Source: CCY15215 sp039194995 (GTDB taxonomy: Bacteria > Cyanobacteriota > Cyanobacteriia > Cyanobacteriales > Spirulinaceae). Taken from it: a stretch of DNA of 64,000 bases. Location of the stretch: NCBI GenBank assembly GCA_039194995.1, contig JBCCVR010000012.1:1-64000 (forward strand), written 5' to 3'. The position numbers were made by a program, and so were the translations under genes. The notes below the pieces were generated by a model. It was not told where the DNA came from and ran no database searches. It worked only from the letters and a program-made list of their open reading frames with translations. Below, piece by piece: positions 28,112 through 36,454 of the stretch; position 1 is the stretch's first letter, and the number at the start of each line of letters is the position of its first letter.

Positions 28112-29071
28112 TCAAGCATGACCCAAAGCCAAACCAACCACCAACATTCCTAAAACTAAAAAAGGCTGGGCGCTGGCTTGATATTTAACATCATTTTTCA
28201 AAGGATCGCGCAAGAAATACATATCTTGAAAAACGATTTGAGGAATCACTAACAACATGACCAAAGCAGCGTAAAGATTTTGATGGATGCTGACTAAATA
28301 ACCCGCGACACCCGCTTGAAATGTATCTATCATAACAACACATATCCATGCAGCAGTCGTAATACCAAACATGACAGGTAGAGATTGCAAACCCAACTCG
28401 CGATCGCCCTCCACGCTCTTAAAATCATTAACAACAGCAATCCCCAAACCTGCCAAACTGTAGATTAAAGTCAGGATAATCAGCGTTACATTTAACTCCC
28501 CAAATAAAGCATGACCCGCCCACCAAGGTAAAGCAATATAACTAGAACCGAGGGCATAATTTCCCAACCAACCATTTTTCTTTAACTTTAGGGGTGGCGC
28601 AGAATAAATATAAGCAACAAATGCGCCAAATACAGTTAAACAGACCATAATGGGAAAATCATGACCTGCCCAAACATCCAATAAATAACTAATCCCCACG
28701 CCACCCAAGAGCAAAACAATAATTTGCGCAACGACTTGGGGAACGGAAATTGCACCGGAAGGAATGGGGCGATAGGGTTCGTTAATCGCATCAATTTCGC
28801 GATCGTAAAAATCGTTTAAGGTTTGGGTATAACCCGCCATCAACGGACCCGATAAAAGCATGCAGGTTAACGCCATCAAAAAATCATTGAAACTCCAGAC
28901 ATAGCCCCCCGAAGAAGCCGCCCCGCAGACTACGCCCCAGATTAAAGGAATCCATGTAATTGGTTTCATTAACTGCAAGCGGATCTTCCAAATATTGGTT
29001 TCTCCCGATGCAGCCCCCTTCATTCCTAAAAGTTGGCGGGTTTTAGAAGTATCGTTGCTTTGTTCTGCCAT
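28112..29071 (-). CDS. chlG: chlorophyll a synthase
   Basis: A 319-residue membrane prenyltransferase that attaches geranylgeranyl or phytyl diphosphate to chlorophyllide a, the last step of chlorophyll synthesis. UbiA-superfamily motifs are present: the prenyl-PP site NDFYDREIDAINEPYRP, and the second aspartate-rich motif in VNDFKSVEGDRELGLQSLPV. The loop RPIPSGAIS and WVGHALFG-like WWAGHALFGELN follow family expectations. About nine membrane helices. It is the last gene of a minus-strand cluster with the ArsA-like gene (25-bp gap) and DUF2862. Confidence 0.95.
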   Translation of the reverse strand: MAEQSNDTSKTRQLLGMKGAASGETNIWKIRLQLMKPITWIPLIWGVVCGAASSGGYVWSFNDFLMALTCMLLSGPLMAGYTQTLNDFYDREIDAINEPYRPIPSGAISVPQVVAQIIVLLLGGVGISYLLDVWAGHDFPIMVCLTVFGAFVAYIYSAPPLKLKKNGWLGNYALGSSYIALPWWAGHALFGELNVTLIILTLIYSLAGLGIAVVNDFKSVEGDRELGLQSLPVMFGITTAAWICVVMIDTFQAGVAGYLVSIHQNLYAALVMLLVIPQIVFQDMYFLRDPLKNDVKYQASAQPFLVLGMLVVGLALGHA

Positions 29072-29096
29072 TTCAATTATCGGTGATGAGGGAATG

Positions 29097-30188
29097 TTAA
29101 AGAGAGAGAAGCAAATAAGAGTCTTGGAATTTTGCGCCTTTTACGGGTTGCCCGGTTAAAGGTGGGGGTAAAATGATATTGCGACGGCGATCGCCCGCTT
29201 CGATGGTAATTTCCGTCCCGTATTGGGTCAATTTGACTTGTTTTTTATCAAATCCGGGCAAGAATACCTTGACTTTGCGTTGGTTGATATCGACTTCGAG
29301 GGGTTTGGGAATGTCTCCCACATCGCGGATATTGGGGAGTGCAGAGGCGATCGCATCTAAATCTTTCGCATCGGGAACCTCTCGACACAATAAAGGCGAA
29401 AATTCTTGTGTGAAGGCTTCTTTCGCCCCTTCTCGATTCCAGAATACGCCTCCCACGTGCAGGCCGGCTAACTGAGAACTGCCCCACAGATATTTCGCCA
29501 TTGCGATCGCGATCGGATCGTTATTCGTCACCAAATAAGCTAAAACTCGCTGGGGATCGGAAACCGCCGCAATACCTTCCTCTAAGAGAGTTCGCGTTTC
29601 GCTGATGGGTTCTTCGGCAAAATTTTCCAAAGACCAAGAAACGTTAAAAATAGCCGAAGTAATGGGCTGTACGAAAGGAGAAACAGCCTTTCCCAAATCC
29701 GATTCTAAGATCAATTCTCGGAAGCGGCGGACATACCAATTCGTATTTTCCGGCACGCCCAAGGCGCTAATCGTGCTTAAATCCGCCGTACCATCATAGA
29801 CGATCGCATCAAATTTCTTGCTGGCATTATAATTGCGAATTTCGTAGAGACCAAGGGCACTTTCAAACCCCGGAAATATTCCCAATTCTTGTCCGTAGAC
29901 ATTTTTTAAAGTCGAGAAGCGCAAATATTTTTCTTCAAATTCCTTGACTTCTTCCCAACTTTTTGCCAACAAAAAAGGGGTATCGAAGCGTACCACCCAA
30001 AGATTGGGTTCGATTTCTGCGGGTTCGACTCCTACGGACTTTCCCCACAATAACTCAAATGCGGGGCTGGGGTCCTGGGTGGCGAGAAGAACGCGATCGC
30101 CGTTCTGTGCGAGTTTTTTTGCGGCGGCGATCGCAACGGTCGTACAACCGACTCCGCCTTTGCCTAAAAAGGTGATCAGATGAGCCAT
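29097..30188 (-). CDS. ArsA/GET3-like ATPase with C-terminal Hsp20-like domain
   Basis: A 363-residue protein related to ArsA and TRC40/GET3 ATPases, which use ATP to drive oxyanion efflux or tail-anchored protein targeting. The P-loop reads FLGKGGVGCTTVAIAAAKKL: the second lysine of the standard GKGGVGKTT is Cys here, while the first lysine typical of this class is kept. The second nucleotide region is VLLATQDPSPAFELL, and KFDAIVYDGTADLS carries a Walker B-like aspartate. The C-terminal 70 residues (LEVDINQRKVKVFLPGFDKK) form an alpha-crystallin-like domain as in some cyanobacterial ArsA proteins. It is just upstream of chlG, consistent with a role in handling membrane proteins or pigments, which is inference. 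Confidence 0.8.
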   Translation of the reverse strand: MAHLITFLGKGGVGCTTVAIAAAKKLAQNGDRVLLATQDPSPAFELLWGKSVGVEPAEIEPNLWVVRFDTPFLLAKSWEEVKEFEEKYLRFSTLKNVYGQELGIFPGFESALGLYEIRNYNASKKFDAIVYDGTADLSTISALGVPENTNWYVRRFRELILESDLGKAVSPFVQPITSAIFNVSWSLENFAEEPISETRTLLEEGIAAVSDPQRVLAYLVTNNDPIAIAMAKYLWGSSQLAGLHVGGVFWNREGAKEAFTQEFSPLLCREVPDAKDLDAIASALPNIRDVGDIPKPLEVDINQRKVKVFLPGFDKKQVKLTQYGTEITIEAGDRRRNIILPPPLTGQPVKGAKFQDSYLLLSL

Positions 30189-30211
30189 TATAATGTTGTC
30201 AACGCAAGATA

Positions 30212-30403
30212 TTAAACTTCTTTGAGTTCGTCTTCAAAGAACCAACTGGCGCTTTTGTCTTCAAATTCGACAACAACGCCAACGCCGCTTCCATCGGTCA
30301 TTTTGTAGCCGGTTATCGTCCCCACTGCTCCGAGTTTCTGGGCGACATCTCGGCCGACGCGATCGCGAATCCGGCAGATTTTAACTTTTTGTCCGATTTC
30401 CAT
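30212..30403 (-). CDS. DUF2862 family small protein
   Basis: A 63-residue protein starting MEIGQKVKICRIRDRVG, a beta-barrel-like DUF2862 domain found in cyanobacteria and chloroplast lineages. GTITGYKMTDGSGVGVVVEF and SASWFFEDELKEV complete the family pattern. The open frame reaches 15 codons further upstream, but those residues are not conserved in the family as I know it. It is 24 bp upstream of the ArsA-like gene, so probably in one transcript with it and chlG. Confidence 0.75.
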   Translation of the reverse strand: MEIGQKVKICRIRDRVGRDVAQKLGAVGTITGYKMTDGSGVGVVVEFEDKSASWFFEDELKEV

Positions 30404-30475
30404 TCCGACTCCAGATTTCATAATTCTAGGTAAAATTTGCACATTCAAATACTCTACCGCGAATTAACCCCAAAA

Positions 30476-31282
30476 TTACTCCAACCAAGCGCGATCGATT
30501 CCCAGTGCTTCGAGTTGTTCGGGGCTGAGTCCCTGCAAGCGATCGATTAACTGTTGTCGTTTTTGGCGTTCTTCCTCAGCTTGAAATTCCGCGATCGCTG
30601 CCCGTTCCTTCCCCGTCAGGAGTAAATTTCCCTCGCGATCCCACCACCGCAGCCAAGGTTGTTCCGATTGACCCAAATAAGTCCCTCGCCATACGCCTAA
30701 CTCTACATTCATGCGGTTAATGGGATAGCGATCGCGATCGTTCTTCCTCATGCGCTGATAAGTACCATCTTCCCAGTGATAGACCTCTAACTCTCCCGTA
30801 CTGATGATAAATATCCCGTAGTAGGGAATGCGAATAATTTGTTCGTAAACCCAAAATTTACCGGGTTTTTGCACCGTTCCATCAACAACCTGCAAAGGGG
30901 TTCTATCCAGTTTTTCTGCCCCCGTCCCCGAAGCAAATTCTCAAGCAATGAGAGGCACGGCATACTCCCGCCAGAGAACATAAGAGCGGCGAATGCGCCC
31001 ATCAAGGCGCGGCGACACTCCGGGTACATAAAACCAGTCTGGGGCTTCTGCTCCTTTTTCTGGTGGGTCGGTTTCTCGCCAGTAGATGCCGCAATCTTGA
31101 CCGATCGCATACTGTCCGTCAGGATGCAGTTCTTGTAGGACGGATTCGATAGAGTCCGTTAGAAGGATACTTTGGGGATGTTCTTGAAAATTTTTCACGA
31201 AAGTGCCGTCGGATTCCGGGAGTTGAGTATGGTCGGGAAAGGGACGGAGTTCGTCTGCGATCGGGCTTGGAGAATGAACCAT
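30476..31282 (-). pseudogene. Uma2 family protein interrupted by one in-frame TGA
   Basis: Minus-strand frame from 31282: the first 113 codons end at a TGA at 30943-30941, then the same frame stays open to 30476 (LDRTPLQ-like EKLDRTPLQ, KPGKFWVYEQIIRIPYYGIF, WLRWWDREGNLLLTGKERAA). The stop lies in the strand VPLIA*EFASG, where relatives have Leu. A TTA or TTG to TGA change would explain it. Before the stop are DCGIYWRETDPPEKGAEAPD and WFYVPGVSPR, the Uma2 motifs. The rest of the frame is undamaged, so this is a very recent nonsense mutation, a sequencing error, or a read-through gene. The C-terminal tail with Gln/Arg/Glu-rich helix is typical of Uma2 proteins of this subgroup. Confidence 0.75.
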
Positions 31283-31404
31283 TGCTCGATTTGGTAATTC
31301 TGTATTCTCTTCAGTTTACCGCACCACAAGACTTTGATTGTTTTTGCGATCGCTATCTTCCAATCGAGGCAAAATACTGCGATCGATGACGATACCTTAC
31401 CTTC

Positions 31405-31422
31405 TCAGCAAATTTTTGCTGA
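31405..31422. promoter_or_regulatory. 18-bp perfect dyad, candidate operator
   Basis: TCAGCAAA, TT, TTTGCTGA is a perfect inverted repeat just upstream of the -35 box of the pPIWI-RE operon. A second, imperfect dyad (ACAC...GTGT) spans the -10 box. Either could be bound by the MerR-like HTH of the first gene. The function is inferred. Confidence 0.45.
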
Positions 31423-31427
31423 ACTTC

Positions 31428-31457
31428 TTGTCAACTCCTGCATTTACACTCTATAAT
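31428..31457 (+). promoter_or_regulatory. sigma-70-type promoter of the pPIWI-RE island
   Basis: TTGTCA (31428-31433) and TATAAT (31452-31457) separated by 18 bp, 27 bp upstream of the first ATG of the island. The -10 matches the consensus fully and the -35 at five of six positions. Confidence 0.65.
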
Positions 31458-31483
31458 GGTGTCATTGATTGATGTAAGTACAA

Positions 31484-32971
31484 ATGCGGTTTGAAAATGT
31501 ACGAGATTGGCAAGGAACGGCTAAAACGCTGATCGAAGAATTAGAGCGTAAAAGCGCCGATCTGGAATTGTCGTTAAAACCTCCGAGCGTTAGAAATATA
31601 CGTGCATGGCGTTCTAAAGGGATTTTCTCACATTCTAAAGGAGAAAATTTCAAATTTCGCCAAATTTTGGAAGGGTTGGAAACGTTACTTTTATTGAAAC
31701 AAGGTTGGACATTAAACGCGATCGCAGATATTCTTCCTTCTTTTGACGATAAGACCCTCGAACAGGAAATTATGGCAGCATCCCCAGTCACAGAAAAGAC
31801 AACAGAATCTTTTATTACATCTAAAAAGAAAAATGATCTTAACGATCGGGCAAAAGATGCTGTTATTCTTCTCGCACAAGGCATTCTTCAGCAATATACT
31901 CGCATTTTGAATGATATTGAAATTGTACGCCAAGACGATCGCAGCGTACCCGCCACATTACACCAAGCAATGTATAACTTGGGTCGCCTTTATATTGAAG
32001 AAGAAAAATGCGATCGCGCTGCTTGCATTCATGATGTTCTCGATCGCTCCCGTTATGTTTTGCATTCTAAAGAATGGGAATTAGATATATTTAAACAATC
32101 CGATTTTATTTTTCGCGATGCTGTTTTAGTCGATCCCGATCTGCGAGTACCCACTTCAGAATGTTTGGAAGTCGCTAGAAGTGCGGGAGGAGGATTTGGA
32201 GAAGATAATGTTATCGAACATCGTTTGTATAAGGATTTAAAAGAAAATACCGAACATCTGGGAGAAAGGCAACACCTTGCTTATACTGCTCTTCGGGAAC
32301 TTGTTGGTAGATATTCACTAATTGAAGAAAAAAAATTAATAGATTATTTAGACGAGCATGACTTGACACCATTTCAAAAAATGATAATCGATGATTTTTT
32401 TGTTGAGATTCCCGAGGCTTGGTTAATTAAAGGTTTGGCTCATCGCTGCGCTCATTGTGGGACACTCATGCGTCCTCATCCCCGTTTTTCTGAAGGTTAC
32501 TGTCCGATTCGACTGTGTGACGGAAATTCCGATCCAAAAGTATTGGAAAAACTCGATCCGACACAAGATAGATTGCTCGTCGTTCAACCTCAAATTTTAA
32601 CCTATTGGACAGCGCCAGCAATCGATGAAATTAAGATTTTTGATCGCGCGAGAGAATACGGTTTAGATGCTAAACTTTACCCCGAATCCGATCTTTGCGA
32701 TATCTCAATCGATAACTATACCATCGGGATTGATGCGAAATCTTATAACAGTCCAATTACTCTAGCAATGCGGTTCAACCGCGATATTGGAGGCTTAATT
32801 AATTATCGCCGACGTATTGTTGCTGTCAGCGATCGCATTGTCAAAAATACCGATGGTTATTTAGATATTCTGCGATCGTCCCTTGATAAAAAAAGCGATC
32901 TCGCCAAGTTAGAAATTAAATCTGTTTCCGAAGTTCTTGACTTATTACAGGAGGTCAAAAATGCGAAATAA
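31484..32971 (+). CDS. pPIWI-RE island gene 1: MerR-like HTH, zinc-ribbon-like segment and restriction-endonuclease fold
   Basis: A 495-residue protein. Residues 30-90 look like a MerR-type winged helix (SVRNIRAWRSKGIFSH, FRQILEGLETLLLLKQGW, LNAIADILPSF). A helical central region follows (about 100-310). Around residues 320-350 a CxxC...CxxxxC cluster (RCAHCGTLMRP and YCPIRLC) suggests a bound zinc. The C-terminal 130 residues hold a PD-(D/E)xK-like pattern: SDLCDISIDNYTIGIDAKSY, with Asp at about 406, Asp 417 and Lys 419. This architecture fits the REase-fold subunit of the three-gene pPIWI-RE systems described by Burroughs, Iyer and Aravind (2013). It would cut DNA or RNA in a complex with the next two products. 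Weak ribosome binding site. Confidence 0.7.
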   Translation: MRFENVRDWQGTAKTLIEELERKSADLELSLKPPSVRNIRAWRSKGIFSHSKGENFKFRQILEGLETLLLLKQGWTLNAIADILPSFDDKTLEQEIMAASPVTEKTTESFITSKKKNDLNDRAKDAVILLAQGILQQYTRILNDIEIVRQDDRSVPATLHQAMYNLGRLYIEEEKCDRAACIHDVLDRSRYVLHSKEWELDIFKQSDFIFRDAVLVDPDLRVPTSECLEVARSAGGGFGEDNVIEHRLYKDLKENTEHLGERQHLAYTALRELVGRYSLIEEKKLIDYLDEHDLTPFQKMIIDDFFVEIPEAWLIKGLAHRCAHCGTLMRPHPRFSEGYCPIRLCDGNSDPKVLEKLDPTQDRLLVVQPQILTYWTAPAIDEIKIFDRAREYGLDAKLYPESDLCDISIDNYTIGIDAKSYNSPITLAMRFNRDIGGLINYRRRIVAVSDRIVKNTDGYLDILRSSLDKKSDLAKLEIKSVSEVLDLLQEVKNAK

Positions 32972-35900
32972 ACCTGATTTTTGGACGAGCAACGAACGTA
33001 TTTGCTGGCTATGTGTTCTCATGGAAAAATTTATTCATACCAATTCCTTAGAATATGCACCAGCTTTAATGTCAGGAATGACGAGCATTGCTCATGCTTT
33101 TCCTCCCAATGTTCGCCAAGCCATTTTTAATATGCGTCAAATCTCTTCTATCTATGTGACAAAGAGTGGTATTAAACACGCAGTTGCTCTTTATAACGAT
33201 TATCACTATCGGAAGAATACAGAAGGTGTATATCGGATTGATTCGACAAGTTTGGAGTTTGAACGTATCGATCCTTTAGAACATTCCAATATTGCTAAAG
33301 CCTATCGTATTCTTTCTGCACCTTTACGCCACGAATTTTACCCCACAAAAACCATTGCCGATCCGCGTCAACCCATGTCGATCGCATTGGGGGATCGTTC
33401 TACATCTTTGCGTTTACCTATCAAACCCATTTCTGTTCCCCTTCCTCCTCGTCGCACCCATCAACTCCAACGCCAACCCCGAGGCGATATTTACATTCCT
33501 TGGTCAGAATTGAGGGAATTAGCAGTAGAAATGGACGATCGCGAGGCTCAACATCCCGAAAGACGGCGGGAAAATTGGAAAAATCGCTTCGATCGCATTT
33601 CCTTGCGAGTCCCGGAAATCGGGAAAGGATTGCGAGAAGACGATGCGATCGTTCTAGAAGGACTAAAACACCTGATTGGACTTCCGGGTTCTGGGAAAAC
33701 AACGCTTTTAACGCTGATTGCTATTTGGTTGGGAAGACAGAACTATAAAGCGATGTTAGTGTTTCCTTCTATTGAAGTTTCTAGACGATACATGGATGTT
33801 CTTTCTTTTCACAAAACTCAAGTGGGAATGCTAGTCGGTCAAAATCCTATCACTCGGAAAAGACATGGCGATAATATCGCTGAAACTATTGCTTCATATG
33901 GACAAGGAGGATTTGCTTGGACGCTTCCGGGGGTGGATTCTTTCGCCGCAAATTGCGTCTTACCCGCCTTTAAATATAGCGATAGTGATTTTCCTTGGGG
34001 TTTTGGAGATGCACCCTGCCAAAGCATTTTACAGGTAACAACGAAGGCAGGAAATTTGAAAAAATGTTTGTGTCCGCTTTGGACGAGATGCGGACGAAAT
34101 AAAGCCCCTCGGGATTTAATTGATGCTGATATTTGGGTGGGTCACGTTGCTTCGATGGATACCTCCGTTCCCGTTCATGCGATCGATGAACAGATTCGTT
34201 ATTTTGAATTAATTGCTCGTACTTTTGATGTGGTTATTTTTGATGAAGCAGATATGGTACAAGCTAATCTTGATACTTCTGGTGCCGCAACATTACATTT
34301 ATCGGGCGCAAAAAAATCAGTACATCATGTTATTCAAGAGCAAATTCACGGTCGTTTCGCACGAGGAGAAAACTATCGTCTTTTCGATCCTGATGTTGAA
34401 CTGTACAGCCGCAATCTTGCCGAGTTTGGCAATTACAATACCTCTCTCATCACAACGATACACGGTATTTTAGATGATGTTAAGAAGCGATTCAATAATC
34501 AATTATTAACGGTCTCTCGCATTGTCACCGAGCTTCTAGATGGTTTTGAGACGAAATCTCGACGCGATCGCGTCAAAAAAAAGGAAGTAATTTCCGATTT
34601 TCGCAAAAGCCATGCACTCACGGATTTTTGGAGAACTACAGCTTATATTGCTTTTTACGATCGCACGGGATTTTATTCTGACGAACCATCAGCAGATGAT
34701 TTATACGATTTATCTAATGTAGATTTTCGTCACAACATCTCAAATATCGAACTTTATGCAGAAACTATTGGTTGCGAATGCGAATATCTCATTGAACAAG
34801 GAGAAAAACTCGTTCATTATTTTCGCGGTTATCTCGCTGAAATTCGGGTCGAACAACGCGAGAAGATTATTGCAAAAATTGCCAAAATTTTTCTAGCTCT
34901 GTGTTTTCCTGAAAGAGTGCCAAAACCTTCAGAAAAAGATGTTATTAAGCTATTAGTTTGTGTCACTTTCACAATTTATGGGTATCAGCGTATTATACCG
35001 GGAACAAAAACAATGATTGCAGAAGGACTAATTCAAGATTCGATTATTGCTTCGTCCACCAGTCTCGATCTGCGCCATCACATTCCCGAAAATGTTCTCG
35101 GATCGCTTTCGGGATTAAGATATAGTTTCAAAAATGCTCAAAGTACCCTCGGAATTCCCGATGTTGAATTGTCTTACGTTACATTTATGGGTGCGCCACG
35201 AATGTTAATGTATCGATTTCATCGCTTGCTCGAGGCTGATGGACAATTATCAGGACCCGCAATCTTAATGACCTCCGCAACATCATTTTTAGAAGCTAGT
35301 CCAACTTATCATATCGCTTGTAATCCTCATTATCTCCTCAAGTCTAAAGCCAGTGAAACTGAACGAAGTACAGAGAAAAGTCGCTATTATTTTTATTGGT
35401 TGCCAGATTCACAGAATAGGGGTGAACCGTTACGATATAGCGGTGCGGGAGATTTACGCGATCGCAATCTCAAACTGATGGTCGATTACCTTGTTAAGGA
35501 TGAAAAACCAGAAATTTATAAATCTATTGAGGGTTTCGATGTTCGAGAGGACATCTATCGCAAAGCTGCACTTGTGGTCAATAGTTATGTACAAGCACGC
35601 ACGATCAAACAACATTTAGATCGCCATCATCCGAATATTGGTAAGCGTACCAAAGCAGTTGTGAAATATCTAGAGGAGGGAGACAAACCTTCAGATTATG
35701 TCACTTCTGCTCAATGTGAAGCCCTTGGGGATGATGAAAATTGCGATATTATTGTATTCCCCATGAGCGCGATCGGTCGGGGTGTCAATATTGTATTTAC
35801 CCAAGGGAAACGAGAACGAGATGCCGCGATCGGCTCGATTTACTTTCTTACCCGTCCTCATCCTTCGATAGATGATATGCAGCTTTTATACGGTTTAGCC

Positions 35901-36452
35901 GGACGGGAAACAGAGCAATTCGATCGCCGAATTTTCGAGAATATCAATTTAACTGAGATGTCTGAAGGCCAAATTGAGGAGATGTTGGCTAAAATGTCTA
36001 GGGAATGGACTACAGTAAGATCTAACATTTATCGAACTGCTCGTCGCCTCCTACAAGAACCACTCATGGCCAGTCGCCTTGGAGAGGAATTATTTACACC
36101 CTTTACAGCGAATCAAATGGTGGCTATTTTGCAGACTATAGGACGAGGAATGCGAAATGGATGTCCGGTCTCGGTTTATTTCATCGATGCAGCTTGGGCA
36201 CCGCGATCGGCTGAGGGAAAAACCGATACTCCCAAGGATAGTATGCTCGTGCAAATGTTCAAAATTCTTCAAGAATGTATGGAGCATCCCGATCCAGTGA
36301 TTAACGCAATTTATCGCGAACTTTATAAGGCTTTTCTCGAACCATTAAGCAACATTCAAGGGGTGGAATATCCTGAAGAACTGCACGAACAAACAGACTC
36401 GATTTACGAGGATGATGATTTTGATGATTCCACATTATTTGAGGAGATGTAA
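32961..36452 (+). CDS. pPIWI-RE island gene 2: DinG/XPD-like superfamily 2 helicase
   Basis: A 1163-residue protein. The start at 32961 is set by GGAGG eight bp upstream and an 11-bp overlap with gene 1. Residues 1-200 are a family-specific N-terminal domain. Walker A is GLPGSGKTT (about residue 241). A cysteine group including KKCLCPLWTRCGRN (about 366-379) and an upstream CQSIL fits the Fe-S cluster of DinG/XPD helicases. Walker B is VVIFDEADMVQ (about 425), DEAD rather than DEAH. The C-terminal RecA-like domain has DIIVFPMSAIGRGVNIVFTQ and motif VI QTIGRGMRNG (about 1058). The long acidic tail ends in EDDDFDDSTLFEEM. It most likely unwinds target nucleic acid for the REase and PIWI partners. 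Confidence 0.75.
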   Translation: MRNKPDFWTSNERICWLCVLMEKFIHTNSLEYAPALMSGMTSIAHAFPPNVRQAIFNMRQISSIYVTKSGIKHAVALYNDYHYRKNTEGVYRIDSTSLEFERIDPLEHSNIAKAYRILSAPLRHEFYPTKTIADPRQPMSIALGDRSTSLRLPIKPISVPLPPRRTHQLQRQPRGDIYIPWSELRELAVEMDDREAQHPERRRENWKNRFDRISLRVPEIGKGLREDDAIVLEGLKHLIGLPGSGKTTLLTLIAIWLGRQNYKAMLVFPSIEVSRRYMDVLSFHKTQVGMLVGQNPITRKRHGDNIAETIASYGQGGFAWTLPGVDSFAANCVLPAFKYSDSDFPWGFGDAPCQSILQVTTKAGNLKKCLCPLWTRCGRNKAPRDLIDADIWVGHVASMDTSVPVHAIDEQIRYFELIARTFDVVIFDEADMVQANLDTSGAATLHLSGAKKSVHHVIQEQIHGRFARGENYRLFDPDVELYSRNLAEFGNYNTSLITTIHGILDDVKKRFNNQLLTVSRIVTELLDGFETKSRRDRVKKKEVISDFRKSHALTDFWRTTAYIAFYDRTGFYSDEPSADDLYDLSNVDFRHNISNIELYAETIGCECEYLIEQGEKLVHYFRGYLAEIRVEQREKIIAKIAKIFLALCFPERVPKPSEKDVIKLLVCVTFTIYGYQRIIPGTKTMIAEGLIQDSIIASSTSLDLRHHIPENVLGSLSGLRYSFKNAQSTLGIPDVELSYVTFMGAPRMLMYRFHRLLEADGQLSGPAILMTSATSFLEASPTYHIACNPHYLLKSKASETERSTEKSRYYFYWLPDSQNRGEPLRYSGAGDLRDRNLKLMVDYLVKDEKPEIYKSIEGFDVREDIYRKAALVVNSYVQARTIKQHLDRHHPNIGKRTKAVVKYLEEGDKPSDYVTSAQCEALGDDENCDIIVFPMSAIGRGVNIVFTQGKRERDAAIGSIYFLTRPHPSIDDMQLLYGLAGRETEQFDRRIFENINLTEMSEGQIEEMLAKMSREWTTVRSNIYRTARRLLQEPLMASRLGEELFTPFTANQMVAILQTIGRGMRNGCPVSVYFIDAAWAPRSAEGKTDTPKDSMLVQMFKILQECMEHPDPVINAIYRELYKAFLEPLSNIQGVEYPEELHEQTDSIYEDDDFDDSTLFEEM

Positions 36453-36454
36453 TT

